Shown here: positions 50,704-58,711 of the stretch, in pieces
Layout: every line of letters begins with the position of its first letter
Numbering within the stretch: the first letter of the stretch is position 1
Source of the DNA: Caldilineaceae bacterium
GTDB lineage: Bacteria > Chloroflexota > Anaerolineae > Caldilineales > Caldilineaceae
Direction of reading: 5' to 3'
NCBI GenBank assembly: GCA_022842065.1
Contig: JALHQH010000051.1
Coordinates: forward strand, 23,693-87,692
Length of the DNA stretch: 64,000 bases
The notes under the pieces: model-generated
Seen by the model: only the letters and a program-made list of their open reading frames with translations
The model's database searches: none
Told to the model about the DNA's origin: nothing
Program-made: the position numbers and the translations under genes

Positions 50704-51756
50704 TTAACTGCTGCTTGCCCAGCGCATACGTAAATGCTGGAGTTTGGCTTGGAAGCCAGACTGGTGAACCACATGGCGATTGACAATGTACCTGGGCACT
50801 TCCCCTTGCAAAATCGCCAGGATATTCTCGATGGCACCCACGCCATTATCGCGGTAGAGATCATCAGTCCACGCCAGCGCATGCGGGGAAAGGATCACAT
50901 TCTCCATCCCGATCAAGGGGTGGTCGGTGGGTAGGGGTTCTTCTTCAAAGACATCTAACCCGGCACCGGCCAGTTGTCCCGCCTGCAACGCCGCGGTGAG
51001 ATCAGCTTGGCGCACAATCGGCCCGCGCGCGGTGTTGACAAAGTAGGCCGTCGGTTTCATCAGTGCAAAGAGATCCGCGCCAATCAACCCCTCGGTTTCT
51101 GCTGTATGCGGACAGTTGATCGCCACAAAGTCCGACTCGCGGAAGACGGTCTCCAGATCAACCAGTTCGACGCCCATTGCCGTCGCCCGTTCCTCCGAGA
51201 GATAAGGGTCATAGACGAGCTTGCGCCCAAAATCAAAGGGGCCGAGCAGGCGGAACATCTCACCGCCGATGTTGCCCATGCCCACTGAACCAACGGTTTT
51301 GCCACTCAGCCCCAGCCCAGAAGTCTGCGCCTTGAGATCCCAGCGCCCGGTGCGTACCAATTTATCCTTGGCGGACAACTTCTTGGCCAGCGCCAGGAAA
51401 AAGGTCACAATCGCTTCGGCCACTGGTTTGCGCACGGCATCGGTAGTGATCGCCAGCAGTACATTGGCTTCTGTACAAGCAGGCACATCGATCATATCAT
51501 AGCCGACGCCCCAGCGTGCGATCACCGCCAGTCGCTCATTGCCGGCCAGCGACGCGGGCGTGACGCGTGCCAGCAGGGTTAACAAGGCATCGTAACCGGC
51601 AATTTCGTCGGCCTGGATCTCCTTATCGCGCATGGGAAAAAAGTCCCAACTGACGTGGGGCAGGGGATCTAACAACTCGGCCAGCACCGGCTCGAGCAAG
51701 CCGGCGGCGTGGGTCTGAAAATCGGGCGAAACGCCAATGCGAAATGGTGTGGTCAT
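50704..51756 (-). CDS. D-2-hydroxyacid dehydrogenase
   Basis: 350 residues. The NAD-binding loop is VGSVGMGNIGGEMFRLLG. Catalytic positions are visible: Arg in NTARGPIVRQADL, Glu in GLDVFEEEPLPTDHPLI and His in ILSPHALAWTDDLY. D-2-hydroxyacid dehydrogenases reduce 2-oxo acids to D-2-hydroxy acids or the reverse; possible substrates are glyoxylate, hydroxypyruvate or sugar-acid derivatives. It starts 2 bp after the stop of the second dehydrogenase gene (51759-52712), so the two form an operon. Its downstream end meets the palindrome at 50659-50700. Confidence 0.9.
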   Translation of the reverse strand: MTTPFRIGVSPDFQTHAAGLLEPVLAELLDPLPHVSWDFFPMRDKEIQADEIAGYDALLTLLARVTPASLAGNERLAVIARWGVGYDMIDVPACTEANVLLAITTDAVRKPVAEAIVTFFLALAKKLSAKDKLVRTGRWDLKAQTSGLGLSGKTVGSVGMGNIGGEMFRLLGPFDFGRKLVYDPYLSEERATAMGVELVDLETVFRESDFVAINCPHTAETEGLIGADLFALMKPTAYFVNTARGPIVRQADLTAALQAGQLAGAGLDVFEEEPLPTDHPLIGMENVILSPHALAWTDDLYRDNGVGAIENILAILQGEVPRYIVNRHVVHQSGFQAKLQHLRMRWASSS

Positions 51757-51758
51757 AA

Positions 51759-52712
51759 TTAGTAGCCTGCCTCTTTATCAACCAGATTGTTGAGCGGTTG
51801 CCCAGCCAGATAACGGCGCAAATTCTCTTTGATAATCGCCATCACATTGCCGCGCGTTTGCTCAGAAGTCGGCGAGTTGTGCGGGGTGATGATGATATTC
51901 GGACAATCCCACAGTTCGTTGTCGGCGGGCAACGGCTCGACCGCGGTGACATCCAACCCGGCCCCGGCCAATTCGCCGTCGCGCAACATCTGTGCCAGGG
52001 TGGGTTCATGAATAATGCCGCCGCGCGACATCACCAGCAGATAGGCGCTGCGCTTCATCAACTTGAGTAATTCTGGCGTGATCATCCCGCGCGTCTCGTC
52101 GGTGATCGGGATGGCGATCACCACAACATCGGACTTGCGCATAAGATCAGGCAATCCATCAAGCAGCCGCACCTCGCGCACATAATCGGGCTGCGGCACC
52201 TGGTTGACATCAACGGCAATCACATTCATGTCAAAGGCGTGGGCGCGCTTGGCAATCGCCCGTCCGATCTGCCCAAGGCCAATGATCCCCATGGTCATGC
52301 CCACCAGCCCAGTGCGTGGCGCGGTTGCCCCGCTCAGCCACTCGTGGCGTTGTTGGGCGGCATAGGTCTCATCAAAACGCCGCGCCAAAAAGACCAACAT
52401 GCCAAAGGTATGTTCGGCAATCGTGCTGGCGTGGGCACCACGGGTGTTGGTCACCAGCACGTCGCTGTCGAGCAGCGAAGGGGCACTGCGCAGCCACTCA
52501 ACCCCGGCACTGCCCGACTGCACCCATTTCAGGTTGGGGGCGGATTTCACCACATTTTCACTGACTGCGCCCAAGGCAACTTCTACATCAGCCGCGGCCG
52601 CCATTAACTCTGCTTCGCTATTACCGCTCACAAACTCGACCGCTGGAAAATCTGCTTTCCAGCCATCGATATAACCGTCATTCAACCAACCAGACGCCAC
52701 CAGCACTTTCAT
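51759..52712 (-). CDS. D-2-hydroxyacid dehydrogenase (second)
   Basis: 317 residues. The NAD-binding motif is IIGLGQIGRAIAKRAHAF; the catalytic Arg is in VMSRGGIIHEPTL, Glu in LDVTAVEPLPADN and His in IIITPHNSPTSEQ. A GGGGGA site precedes ATG. It resembles the group often called hydroxypyruvate or glyoxylate reductase-like enzymes, but differs enough from its neighbour that the two are not recent duplicates. Paired dehydrogenases plus the epimerase downstream on the same strand suggest a sugar-acid route. Confidence 0.9.
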   Translation of the reverse strand: MKVLVASGWLNDGYIDGWKADFPAVEFVSGNSEAELMAAAADVEVALGAVSENVVKSAPNLKWVQSGSAGVEWLRSAPSLLDSDVLVTNTRGAHASTIAEHTFGMLVFLARRFDETYAAQQRHEWLSGATAPRTGLVGMTMGIIGLGQIGRAIAKRAHAFDMNVIAVDVNQVPQPDYVREVRLLDGLPDLMRKSDVVVIAIPITDETRGMITPELLKLMKRSAYLLVMSRGGIIHEPTLAQMLRDGELAGAGLDVTAVEPLPADNELWDCPNIIITPHNSPTSEQTRGNVMAIIKENLRRYLAGQPLNNLVDKEAGY

Positions 52713-52821
52713 TGATTTCCCCCTCTTTATGAATTACGAATTACGTTTTACGAATTACATTCTACCGTGCGCGGCATGATCCATGACCTGCCGCCAGTCA
52801 CGGACTGGCCAGGCACAGCCG

Positions 52822-52852
52822 CTCGTGTCTCGTATCCCTTGTCTCGTGTCTA
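52822..52852. repeat. TAGACACGAG word repeat, overlapping a stop codon
   Basis: On the minus strand TAGACACGAGACAAGG runs on into ATACGAGACACGAG. The leading TAG is the stop codon of the epimerase gene (52850-52852). The same words occur 24 kb away at 28450-28534, there directly after another stop. The neighbouring stretch 52735-52765 consists of TTACGAA words. Confidence 0.65.
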
Positions 52853-53743
52853 ACCCGCGGCCGCCGCAATATGCGCATTAATCAGATCGCGGAAACGAAT
52901 TTCGCTGTTATCTTCCGGGCTGTAGCCGATGATTTTACGGGCATTCGCAATGCTCCAGAAGGCATGGCTGTTGCCACTAATGCCATAGAAGATTTGGAAG
53001 GGGATGCCCTCTGCATCATGGATATCGGGGGTTTCGATGCTCTTGACAAAAAGCTGTTGCAGATCACGGTCGCTGATGTAGACAGCCAGGGCGCGGCGCA
53101 TCCGGCGTAGATCGCCCAGCTTGGTGTTGGCGACATCATCCTCGCGTGGACCGCCAATGCGAATTTGGACGACCTCTAGTGGTCGCCCTGCCTGGGGTGC
53201 GGTATCAGCGGTTACGGCAGCGATCTGGGGCTGCCGGCCACAGGCAAAGACAAACCCCAGATGTTCATAGACCTCTTTGGCCCAACCATAATAGTTATCC
53301 GACAGGGCGCGGCCATTGGGATCAACAAAGTCCATTTTACCGTCGAGGATCAGCTCTTCGTAATAGTCAGCGGCGTGGTTGGAACTGGCGACGACGACGC
53401 GGCGGACCCCTTCCTCCAGCGCGGTCTGGTAGATATTGTAGGCCATCTGCACATTGGCAAATTCATTCCAGAAGCGGGTATCCGCGTCATTGCCGGCGCT
53501 GGGGTTGGAGTTGCCGACAAAACCAAAGTGGGCAATCGCATCGGCCCCGCGGAAGTGGACGCGATAGTGGTCGCGGTTTTTGTCAACCAGATCCGCAATT
53601 TGCACACCGGGGACTTCATCACCTGCGCGGTTAGTCGTTTTCACGTCCAGCAGTATGACCTCATAGCGTTCGCGCAAGAGGGGCAAAACTTGGCCGGCCA
53701 CCTTGCCAGACGCGCCGGTCACGACGACTTTCTTTTTGGTCAT
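52850..53743 (-). CDS. NAD-dependent epimerase/dehydratase, uronate dehydrogenase-like
   Basis: 297 residues from the ATG at 53743, which has AAGGAAG upstream; the longer extension to 53827 runs into a palindrome and is rejected. It has the extended-SDR nucleotide loop VVVTGASGKVAGQVLPLL, the DAIAHFGFVGNSNPSA region and a YYGWAK catalytic Tyr/Lys motif, with GVRRVVVASSNHAADYYEEL between. The pattern resembles uronate dehydrogenase or related sugar-modifying enzymes. It likely oxidises or epimerises a sugar or sugar acid using NAD. Confidence 0.82.
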   Translation of the reverse strand: MTKKKVVVTGASGKVAGQVLPLLRERYEVILLDVKTTNRAGDEVPGVQIADLVDKNRDHYRVHFRGADAIAHFGFVGNSNPSAGNDADTRFWNEFANVQMAYNIYQTALEEGVRRVVVASSNHAADYYEELILDGKMDFVDPNGRALSDNYYGWAKEVYEHLGFVFACGRQPQIAAVTADTAPQAGRPLEVVQIRIGGPREDDVANTKLGDLRRMRRALAVYISDRDLQQLFVKSIETPDIHDAEGIPFQIFYGISGNSHAFWSIANARKIIGYSPEDNSEIRFRDLINAHIAAAAG

Positions 53744-53773
53744 CTTTACTTCCTTTGTTTTACTGTTCAAGAA

Positions 53774-53823
53774 TAATCCAATTCGTAGGGGCACGGCATG
53801 CCGTGCCCCTACGAATTGGATTA
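53774..53823. repeat. Perfect 50-bp GGGGCAC palindrome
   Basis: Positions 53774-53798 are the exact inverse of 53799-53823, centre GGCATGCC. It ends directly at the stop codon of the rhomboid gene (53824). Site-specific outer arms surround the common core GTAGGGGCACGGCATGCC, as in the family members at 30724 and 37604. Confidence 0.92.
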
Positions 53824-54540
53824 TCAATAACGATAGCGACGGGTGCGGTCATATAACATCTGATAGCGCGCTGCAGCTGGCGGCTGGGGCATGGCTAGCA
53901 GTGGCAAGGTCAACAGCGCGCCGCAGACAAAACCACCGATGTGGGCGAAGAAGGCGACCCCGCCGGTCATCTGTGGCCCCAACGAGGCCAACCCCGAGAA
54001 GAGTTGCAACCCAAACCAGAGCAGCAAGACCACCCACGCCGGCCATTCGGCCAGCCGCGAAAAGAGCCCCAACAAAATCAGACCGCGCACCCGCACATTC
54101 GGGAAGAGCACGAGATAACTGCCCAGCACCCCGGCAATCGCGCCACTCGCCCCCACCAACGGGATCAGCGAGCTGCTATCAATCAGCACCTGCGCGATCA
54201 CCGCGACATAACCACTCACCAGATAGAGCAGCAAGAAGAGCGGCCGCCCAAAACGATCCTCCAGGTTGTCGCCAAAGAGATAGAGGTAGAGCATGTTACC
54301 GAGCAAGTGCGCCCACCCCCCATGCAAAAACATGCTGCGCAGCACATCCAACTGCGTTTCCCAGGCAAAGGGCGCCGCGGCCACCTGCGCCGGCACCACC
54401 GAAATGCGCGTAAAGACTTGCATCAGCTGACTCTCTGGCAAACTTAACTCCCAGAGGAAAACCACCACATTGAGGGCAATCAACCCCCAGGTGAGCAGTG
54501 GCGTACGGCGAACCGGGTTAACGTCATTGAGTGGGATCAT
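53824..54540 (-). CDS. Rhomboid-family intramembrane serine protease
   Basis: 238 residues with six or seven hydrophobic segments. Catalytic Ser132 is in VGASGAIAGVLG and His200 in FFAHIGGFVCGALL. The MFLHGGWAHLLGNMLYLYLF segment of helix 2 with its HLLGNM motif is also diagnostic. It would cleave single-pass membrane proteins within the inner membrane. The C-terminus is short and basic. It diverges from the Uma2 gene at 54615 with only 74 bp between them. Confidence 0.92.
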   Translation of the reverse strand: MIPLNDVNPVRRTPLLTWGLIALNVVVFLWELSLPESQLMQVFTRISVVPAQVAAAPFAWETQLDVLRSMFLHGGWAHLLGNMLYLYLFGDNLEDRFGRPLFLLLYLVSGYVAVIAQVLIDSSSLIPLVGASGAIAGVLGSYLVLFPNVRVRGLILLGLFSRLAEWPAWVVLLLWFGLQLFSGLASLGPQMTGGVAFFAHIGGFVCGALLTLPLLAMPQPPAAARYQMLYDRTRRYRY

Positions 54541-54614
54541 AGGTGATTATTCGTCGCTCGTTAATAACTATGGTACGATAGGATTAGATGGTCTGGTCAA
54601 AAGGGAGAAAGTGA

Positions 54615-55208
54615 ATGGTAATAGCACTCACGCACGAAAGCCCAAAGTATACACCCGAAGCATATCTCGTCATGGAAGAGCAGGCACTGTTCAAAAGCGA
54701 GTACTACAAGGGTGAAATCTTTGCCATGTCTGGTGGCTCAATCGACCATAATCGGATCAGCAGTAATGTCAATGCGATCTTGAACGTGGGTCTCGAAAAC
54801 ACCCGTTGCGAAGCGTTCAACAGCGCTTTGCGTGTCTACATCAAAACCCATGAACTCTACACTTACCCTGATGTTGCTGTTATATGCGGGGAGCCCGACT
54901 TTTTTAAAAATCGGACTGATACCATCACCAATCCCCTGGTAATCTTTGAAGTGCTTTCGCCGTCGACCAAAGATTATGACCGTGGGCAGAAGTTTGAGTT
55001 TTACCGCTCACTGCCCTCGTTACAAGACTATGTAGTCATTCATCAAGATCAAATTCTGATCGAATATCACCACAAACTGGGCATCGGCCGCTGGCTGCTG
55101 ACCGAATACACTGACCTTGACGCCACCTTAGTCATCCAATCCATTGAATTTGTTTTGCCGCTGCGCCGCGTTTATGCACGGGTCAGCGGTTTGAGCGCAG
55201 GTGAATGA
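54615..55208 (+). CDS. Uma2-family (DUF820) PD-(D/E)xK endonuclease-like protein
   Basis: 197 residues. It starts with TPEAYLVMEEQALFKSEYYK, the usual Uma2 opening, followed by GEIFAMSGGSIDHNRISSNV. The nuclease core shows YPDVAVICGEPDF (catalytic Asp) and PLVIFEVLSPSTKDYDRGQK (Glu and Lys), then QDYVVIHQDQILIEYHHK. GGGAG lies about 8 nt before ATG. It is a full-length typical member, unlike the longer coiled-coil version at 45694. Confidence 0.92.
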   Translation: MVIALTHESPKYTPEAYLVMEEQALFKSEYYKGEIFAMSGGSIDHNRISSNVNAILNVGLENTRCEAFNSALRVYIKTHELYTYPDVAVICGEPDFFKNRTDTITNPLVIFEVLSPSTKDYDRGQKFEFYRSLPSLQDYVVIHQDQILIEYHHKLGIGRWLLTEYTDLDATLVIQSIEFVLPLRRVYARVSGLSAGE

Positions 55209-55217
55209 ATTCACTTG

Positions 55218-55295
55218 CTGATATGCAAAACCCGTTAAAACGGGTTATGTGTCAACCCGTTTCGGGGGCCCTTTGGGCGCGGTTTTGCATATCAG
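55218..55295. terminator. 15-bp stem inverted repeat after Uma2 gene
   Basis: CTGATATGCAAAACC at 55218-55232 pairs with 55281-55295. The interior has AACCCGTTAAAACGGGTT and a GGGGGCCCTTTGGGCGCG segment that can fold further. It follows the Uma2 stop by about 10 nt. Confidence 0.6.
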
Positions 55296-55308
55296 GCAAG
55301 CATTTATG

Positions 55309-55459
55309 GAAGTTAAGAAAATAATTAGGTAAAACCATGACCCCCTCCTAACCTCCCCCTGGTAAGGGGAGGAACAGTTACGCCGACAACTGCTCCCTCC
55401 CTTAGCAGGGGAGGGCTGGGGAGGGGTTCTTTTGCCGAATTATTTGCTTAATCTTCATC
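55309..55459. mobile_element. CCCTCCC-family MITE-like element
   Basis: Imperfect terminal inverted repeats (AAGTTAAGAAAATAATTAGG on the left, matched by the inverse of CCGAATTATTTGCTTAATCTT on the right) enclose CCCCCTCC/GGAGGGG arms and a central segment. It lies between the Uma2 gene and the M20 gene and its right end overlaps the M20 stop codon region (TGA at 55458-55460). It belongs to the same broad family as 8892, 26082, 57614 and 62537. Confidence 0.5.
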
Positions 55460-56633
55460 AATGCTTGCTGCTCAGCTTCTTCAATAGCCGGCAAGTCACT
55501 TCCGCCAACATCGCCGTGCCGATGGGCAGGGCATCCTCACTGATATCAAAGACCGGCGTGTGATGGGGGCGATTTTTGTCATCGAACTTGGCCCCCAGCA
55601 TAAACATGGCACCGGGTGCTTTCTGGGTCATAAAGCTGAAATCTTCGGCGCCCATGCCTGCCTCGGCCGGCAACAACCCCTCTGTGCCAAGCATCTCGAC
55701 GGCGGTTTCCTTGATCAAATTGGCGACATCCGGATCGTTATAGGTGGAAGGGTAGCCGGATTTGATACGCAGGGTATAATCACCGCCCATGGCGCGGGCA
55801 ATGCCCAGCATCTTTTCCAACTCGCTTTTCGCCAGGGCGCGCGTCTCTTCGTCAAAGGTGCGGATCGTGCCGCTGATCTCGATCTTGGCGGGGATAATAT
55901 TGGTGGCGGTGCCGGCGTGAATCGTGCCGATCGAAATGGTGCCAGCCTTGGTCGGATTCATGCGCCGCGCGCGGATGCCGTTGATGGCGTTGAGCACCTG
56001 GGGCAGAATAAAGGTCGGGTCAACCGTCTGGTGCGGATACGCGCCATGACCGCCAGTGCCGGTAATCGTGATAAAGAAAGAGTCCTCGGCCGCGGTAATA
56101 TAGCCCGAATCGATCATCACTTTGTTCGCTTCGCTGTCACTGGCGACGTGCAACGCGATCACCGCATCCAACTCGTTGAGTGCGCCCTCTTCGACCATGC
56201 GAATGCCACCTGATTTGTTCTCGTCATCGCTCGCTTCTTCGCTGGGTTGAAAGAGAAAGCGGATCTGGCCGGCGGGGCGGTTGGGCATCTCCGAAAGTAG
56301 TTTCGCCACGCCAAGCAACATAGCGGTGTGCGCATCGTGACCACAGGCATGCATCGCCCCGGCATTCTGTGACGCGTATTCAGCACCGGTCGCCTCCAGG
56401 ATTGGCAGCGCATCCATATCGGCGCGGATGCCGATGATCGGCTTGCCTTCGCCCAGGTAACCAACGACCCCGGTCTTGGCCACGCCGGTCTGCGCTTCAA
56501 TGCCATAACTTTCGAGCGTATCCGCCACCAGCCGCGCCGTGCGCTGCTCCTGGAAGCTCAACTCGGGGTGGGCATGGATATCGCGCCGCCAAGCGATCAG
56601 TTGCGCGTGGATCGCTTTTGCTTGTTCTAACAT
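55458..56633 (-). CDS. M20-family amidohydrolase (hippurate hydrolase-like)
   Basis: 391 residues from the ATG at 56633 with GAGG 7 nt upstream. Zinc-ligand motifs are visible: RADMDALPI and ACGHDAHTAMLLG, later VALHVASDSE and AEAGMGAEDFSFM, as in N-acyl amino acid amidohydrolases (hippuricase, IAA-amino acid hydrolase, AbgA type). An embedded dimerisation domain (HGAYPHQTVDPTFILPQVL) is present. It probably releases amino acids from N-acylated forms in the cytoplasm, a fitting partner for peptide or amino-acid import. Confidence 0.92.
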   Translation of the reverse strand: MLEQAKAIHAQLIAWRRDIHAHPELSFQEQRTARLVADTLESYGIEAQTGVAKTGVVGYLGEGKPIIGIRADMDALPILEATGAEYASQNAGAMHACGHDAHTAMLLGVAKLLSEMPNRPAGQIRFLFQPSEEASDDENKSGGIRMVEEGALNELDAVIALHVASDSEANKVMIDSGYITAAEDSFFITITGTGGHGAYPHQTVDPTFILPQVLNAINGIRARRMNPTKAGTISIGTIHAGTATNIIPAKIEISGTIRTFDEETRALAKSELEKMLGIARAMGGDYTLRIKSGYPSTYNDPDVANLIKETAVEMLGTEGLLPAEAGMGAEDFSFMTQKAPGAMFMLGAKFDDKNRPHHTPVFDISEDALPIGTAMLAEVTCRLLKKLSSKH

Positions 56634-56689
56634 GGGAAACCTCATTTGTGAATTGACGTGACAGATAATTGCTAGAGTAGATCGATCAA

Positions 56690-57115
56690 TCAGTCACTTC
56701 GTGGTGGATGCCAGCCGGCCATTACCCAATGGCGCCGCGCGGGCAAAATAAACTCATTGTTCAGCCGGAGGGCAATCACAGTGGCACGACCAATCGCAGT
56801 ACGCCCATTGATATAGATGCCATCATCTGACCAGCTAAAATGTTCGTCCCAAAGCTGCTGACGCGGGTTAAAAAGAGGGAATGTTTGTTGCGTCACTGGG
56901 TCAATGGCGAATCGTTGTGTACCTTTGTAACTGTTGCACCAAGCACACGCAACCCAAAGATTTTCTTCCTGCGAGGTACCATGATGCGCTAGTGGGATAA
57001 TATGCTCAAGGTGAAGTTGCGCGCCGCTGATTAGTTGTGAGGTTAGACAGTAACCACAACGGTGGCGTGCTGCCGCAAAAACACGCGTGCGCAGCTCGGA
57101 TGGTACAGATGCCAT
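56690..57115 (-). CDS. HNH endonuclease
   Basis: 141 residues from the ATG at 57115; the in-frame extension to 57202 overlaps the preceding gene and is rejected. The HNH core shows the zinc cysteines (RCGYCLTSQLISG), HLEHIIPLAHHGTSQEENL with the catalytic His, and the second pair CAWCNSYKG. The C-terminal part (GRTAIGRATVIALRLNNEFI) is conserved among related proteins in Chloroflexota and cyanobacteria. It starts 4 bp after the stop of the preceding RHH-like gene, so the two are co-expressed. Confidence 0.88.
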   Translation of the reverse strand: MASVPSELRTRVFAAARHRCGYCLTSQLISGAQLHLEHIIPLAHHGTSQEENLWVACAWCNSYKGTQRFAIDPVTQQTFPLFNPRQQLWDEHFSWSDDGIYINGRTAIGRATVIALRLNNEFILPARRHWVMAGWHPPRSD

Positions 57116-57119
57116 AGGT

Positions 57120-57521
57120 CTAAGCCGCTTTGAGAAGAGGGTAGCCACTACGCAAACTAAGTAACGCGTAGGCGCGCGCTTTACGCAACGTAATGCGCCC
57201 ATACTCTTTACGGAGTTCTTCTACCTTATGCGTCTCGGCCGTAGCCAGTGCCCCCGCTTGCTGCTGTTCCACCAAGTTGATCAATTGCGCTTGTTCGTCA
57301 TCACTCATTTGGCTATTCGCAATCGACCAAAGTTCGTCATTGGGCAACCAAGTCATGCGCAAGAGTTCACGCTGCAAATCCAGTGGCGCATCACTGACAT
57401 CCGGCAAGGTGGCTTCGATGACCGAGGCGAGGACCTCTTCAAGGGACCGTTCCAATAAAGCAGCTGTTTCTGTGGCACGCCGCAGCACCGGCTCCGGCAA
57501 TGTCAGTGTAATGTTATCCAT
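57120..57521 (-). CDS. Putative ribbon-helix-helix-type partner of the HNH protein
   Basis: 133 residues if the ATG at 57521 is used (GAGAAAG upstream); the ATG at 57542 is a possible alternative. The N-terminus MDNITLTLPEPVLRRATETA resembles the strand and first helix of RHH-type DNA-binding antitoxin-like proteins, and the second half is helical and acidic/basic-rich (EELRKEYGRITLRKARAYAL). I do not know a named family. Its tight coupling to an HNH nuclease gene suggests a toxin/antitoxin-like or regulatory pair; no direct evidence for toxicity exists here. Confidence 0.5.
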   Translation of the reverse strand: MDNITLTLPEPVLRRATETAALLERSLEEVLASVIEATLPDVSDAPLDLQRELLRMTWLPNDELWSIANSQMSDDEQAQLINLVEQQQAGALATAETHKVEELRKEYGRITLRKARAYALLSLRSGYPLLKAA

Positions 57522-57613
57522 TGTGGTGACTTTCTCACTCATGCTAACGCAATCTACTTGCTGCTATTATACTCTGCTTTTGTCAGTTAAACAATCATCG
57601 TAACCATTCAGGC

Positions 57614-57661
57614 AACCCCCTCCCAACCTCCCCCGAGTACGGGGGAGGTTGGGAGGGGGTT
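57614..57661. repeat. 21-bp stem CCCTCCC palindrome
   Basis: Arms 57614-57634 and 57641-57661 are perfectly complementary around GAGTAC. It lies downstream of the PhyH gene (minus strand) and upstream of the RHH gene. It is the simplest member of the CCCTCCC family, and a likely terminator for the PhyH gene. Confidence 0.8.
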
Positions 57662-57703
57662 AAATTGTTAACAATGATCAAAGTCATACCGCCACCGGCT
57701 CAC

Positions 57704-58546
57704 CTACGCCGCCATCGCCACCCCTTGCTCGCGCAGCCAGCCGCGCAGGGGGACATCTTCATCGGTGGGCGAGTAGAAGCCGTTGGCATTGGTGCCCCAG
57801 CCCAGCAACTGGCGGCGGATCGGATCGCTCTGCTCCCACAAACTTTGTACCGTCATATCATCTTTGGTGCGAATCCAGCGGTAACCATAGCCATAGAAGA
57901 GCACTTTGCGCGTCAAGTTCGACCAGTTCGGCGTGCCGGCGTGCCAGATGCGCCGATCAAAAAAGACGGCGGTACCCGGTTTCGCCAACACGGGGATGGC
58001 CCCCGGCAACTGCCCTTCGCCACTAGCTGGCTTTTCCATCTTGTTAATCAGATGGCTACCCGGCACGACCCAGAAGTTACCGCGCCCTGGCTCGCTGGTG
58101 TCCGAGAGGAAATAGGCGACTTTGAGCGACAGGCGCGCACGCGGATCGCCCTCCAGCTCCACATTCGTCCGTCCGCTGTCCTGGTGCCAGCCAAAGGTCT
58201 TTTGGTCGGGGGTTTGGCCACTGGGTGGCGTCACAATCAGGTGTGCGTGATAGAGATAGATATTCCAACCGAGCAGTTCCCACACCTTGGGCAAGATCTT
58301 CTCATAGTCGACCAGATCCTGATAAAGCGCACTGTCGGGGATAAAGTTGGGGTAGAAGAGGGCTTTGGTCGCATCATGGCCGGCGGTGACTTTGTCCTGG
58401 TAGATTTTATCGGTTTCAGCGGTCAGCGCTGCTACTTGCGCAGGGGAGAGCGCGTCTTCGACCATAAAAAAGCCCTGCTCATTAAATTGCTGGCGTTCCC
58501 GATCGGTCAGGCCATATTGCAAGCAAGTGGCGTCGCGAATTGACAT
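57704..58546 (-). CDS. Phytanoyl-CoA dioxygenase (PhyH) family protein (second)
   Basis: 280 residues, GGGAGG upstream of ATG. The Fe(II)/2-oxoglutarate oxygenase fold shows HQDSGRTNVELEG (HxD), FLSDTSEPGRGNFWVVPGSH, and distal His in RRIWHAGTPNWS, with the arginine region KVLFYGYGYRW following. The N-terminus has LTDRERQQFNEQGFFMVED, the usual PhyH opening. It differs clearly from the copy at 35320. The substrate is unknown; many such enzymes hydroxylate amino acids or lipids. Confidence 0.88.
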   Translation of the reverse strand: MSIRDATCLQYGLTDRERQQFNEQGFFMVEDALSPAQVAALTAETDKIYQDKVTAGHDATKALFYPNFIPDSALYQDLVDYEKILPKVWELLGWNIYLYHAHLIVTPPSGQTPDQKTFGWHQDSGRTNVELEGDPRARLSLKVAYFLSDTSEPGRGNFWVVPGSHLINKMEKPASGEGQLPGAIPVLAKPGTAVFFDRRIWHAGTPNWSNLTRKVLFYGYGYRWIRTKDDMTVQSLWEQSDPIRRQLLGWGTNANGFYSPTDEDVPLRGWLREQGVAMAA

Positions 58547-58711
58547 GGTGATTCCTCCCTAGTTGACTACGGTTAATTGACGAGCGTAATGAATGGCAAG
58601 GGGTGCCGGCTAATCATACCTGGAAGCGCAAGCGAGGTCAAAGCGGGTAATTTTAACAGGTGCCCTGTCATTCCGAACCGGCTTTTTGGTGAGGAATGAC
58701 AAGACCATCGT

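Noticed and set aside
53744..53827. Longer start for the uronate-dehydrogenase-like gene
   Set aside because: The added residues are translated from the GGGGCAC palindrome, and the ATG at 53743 has a good ribosome site.
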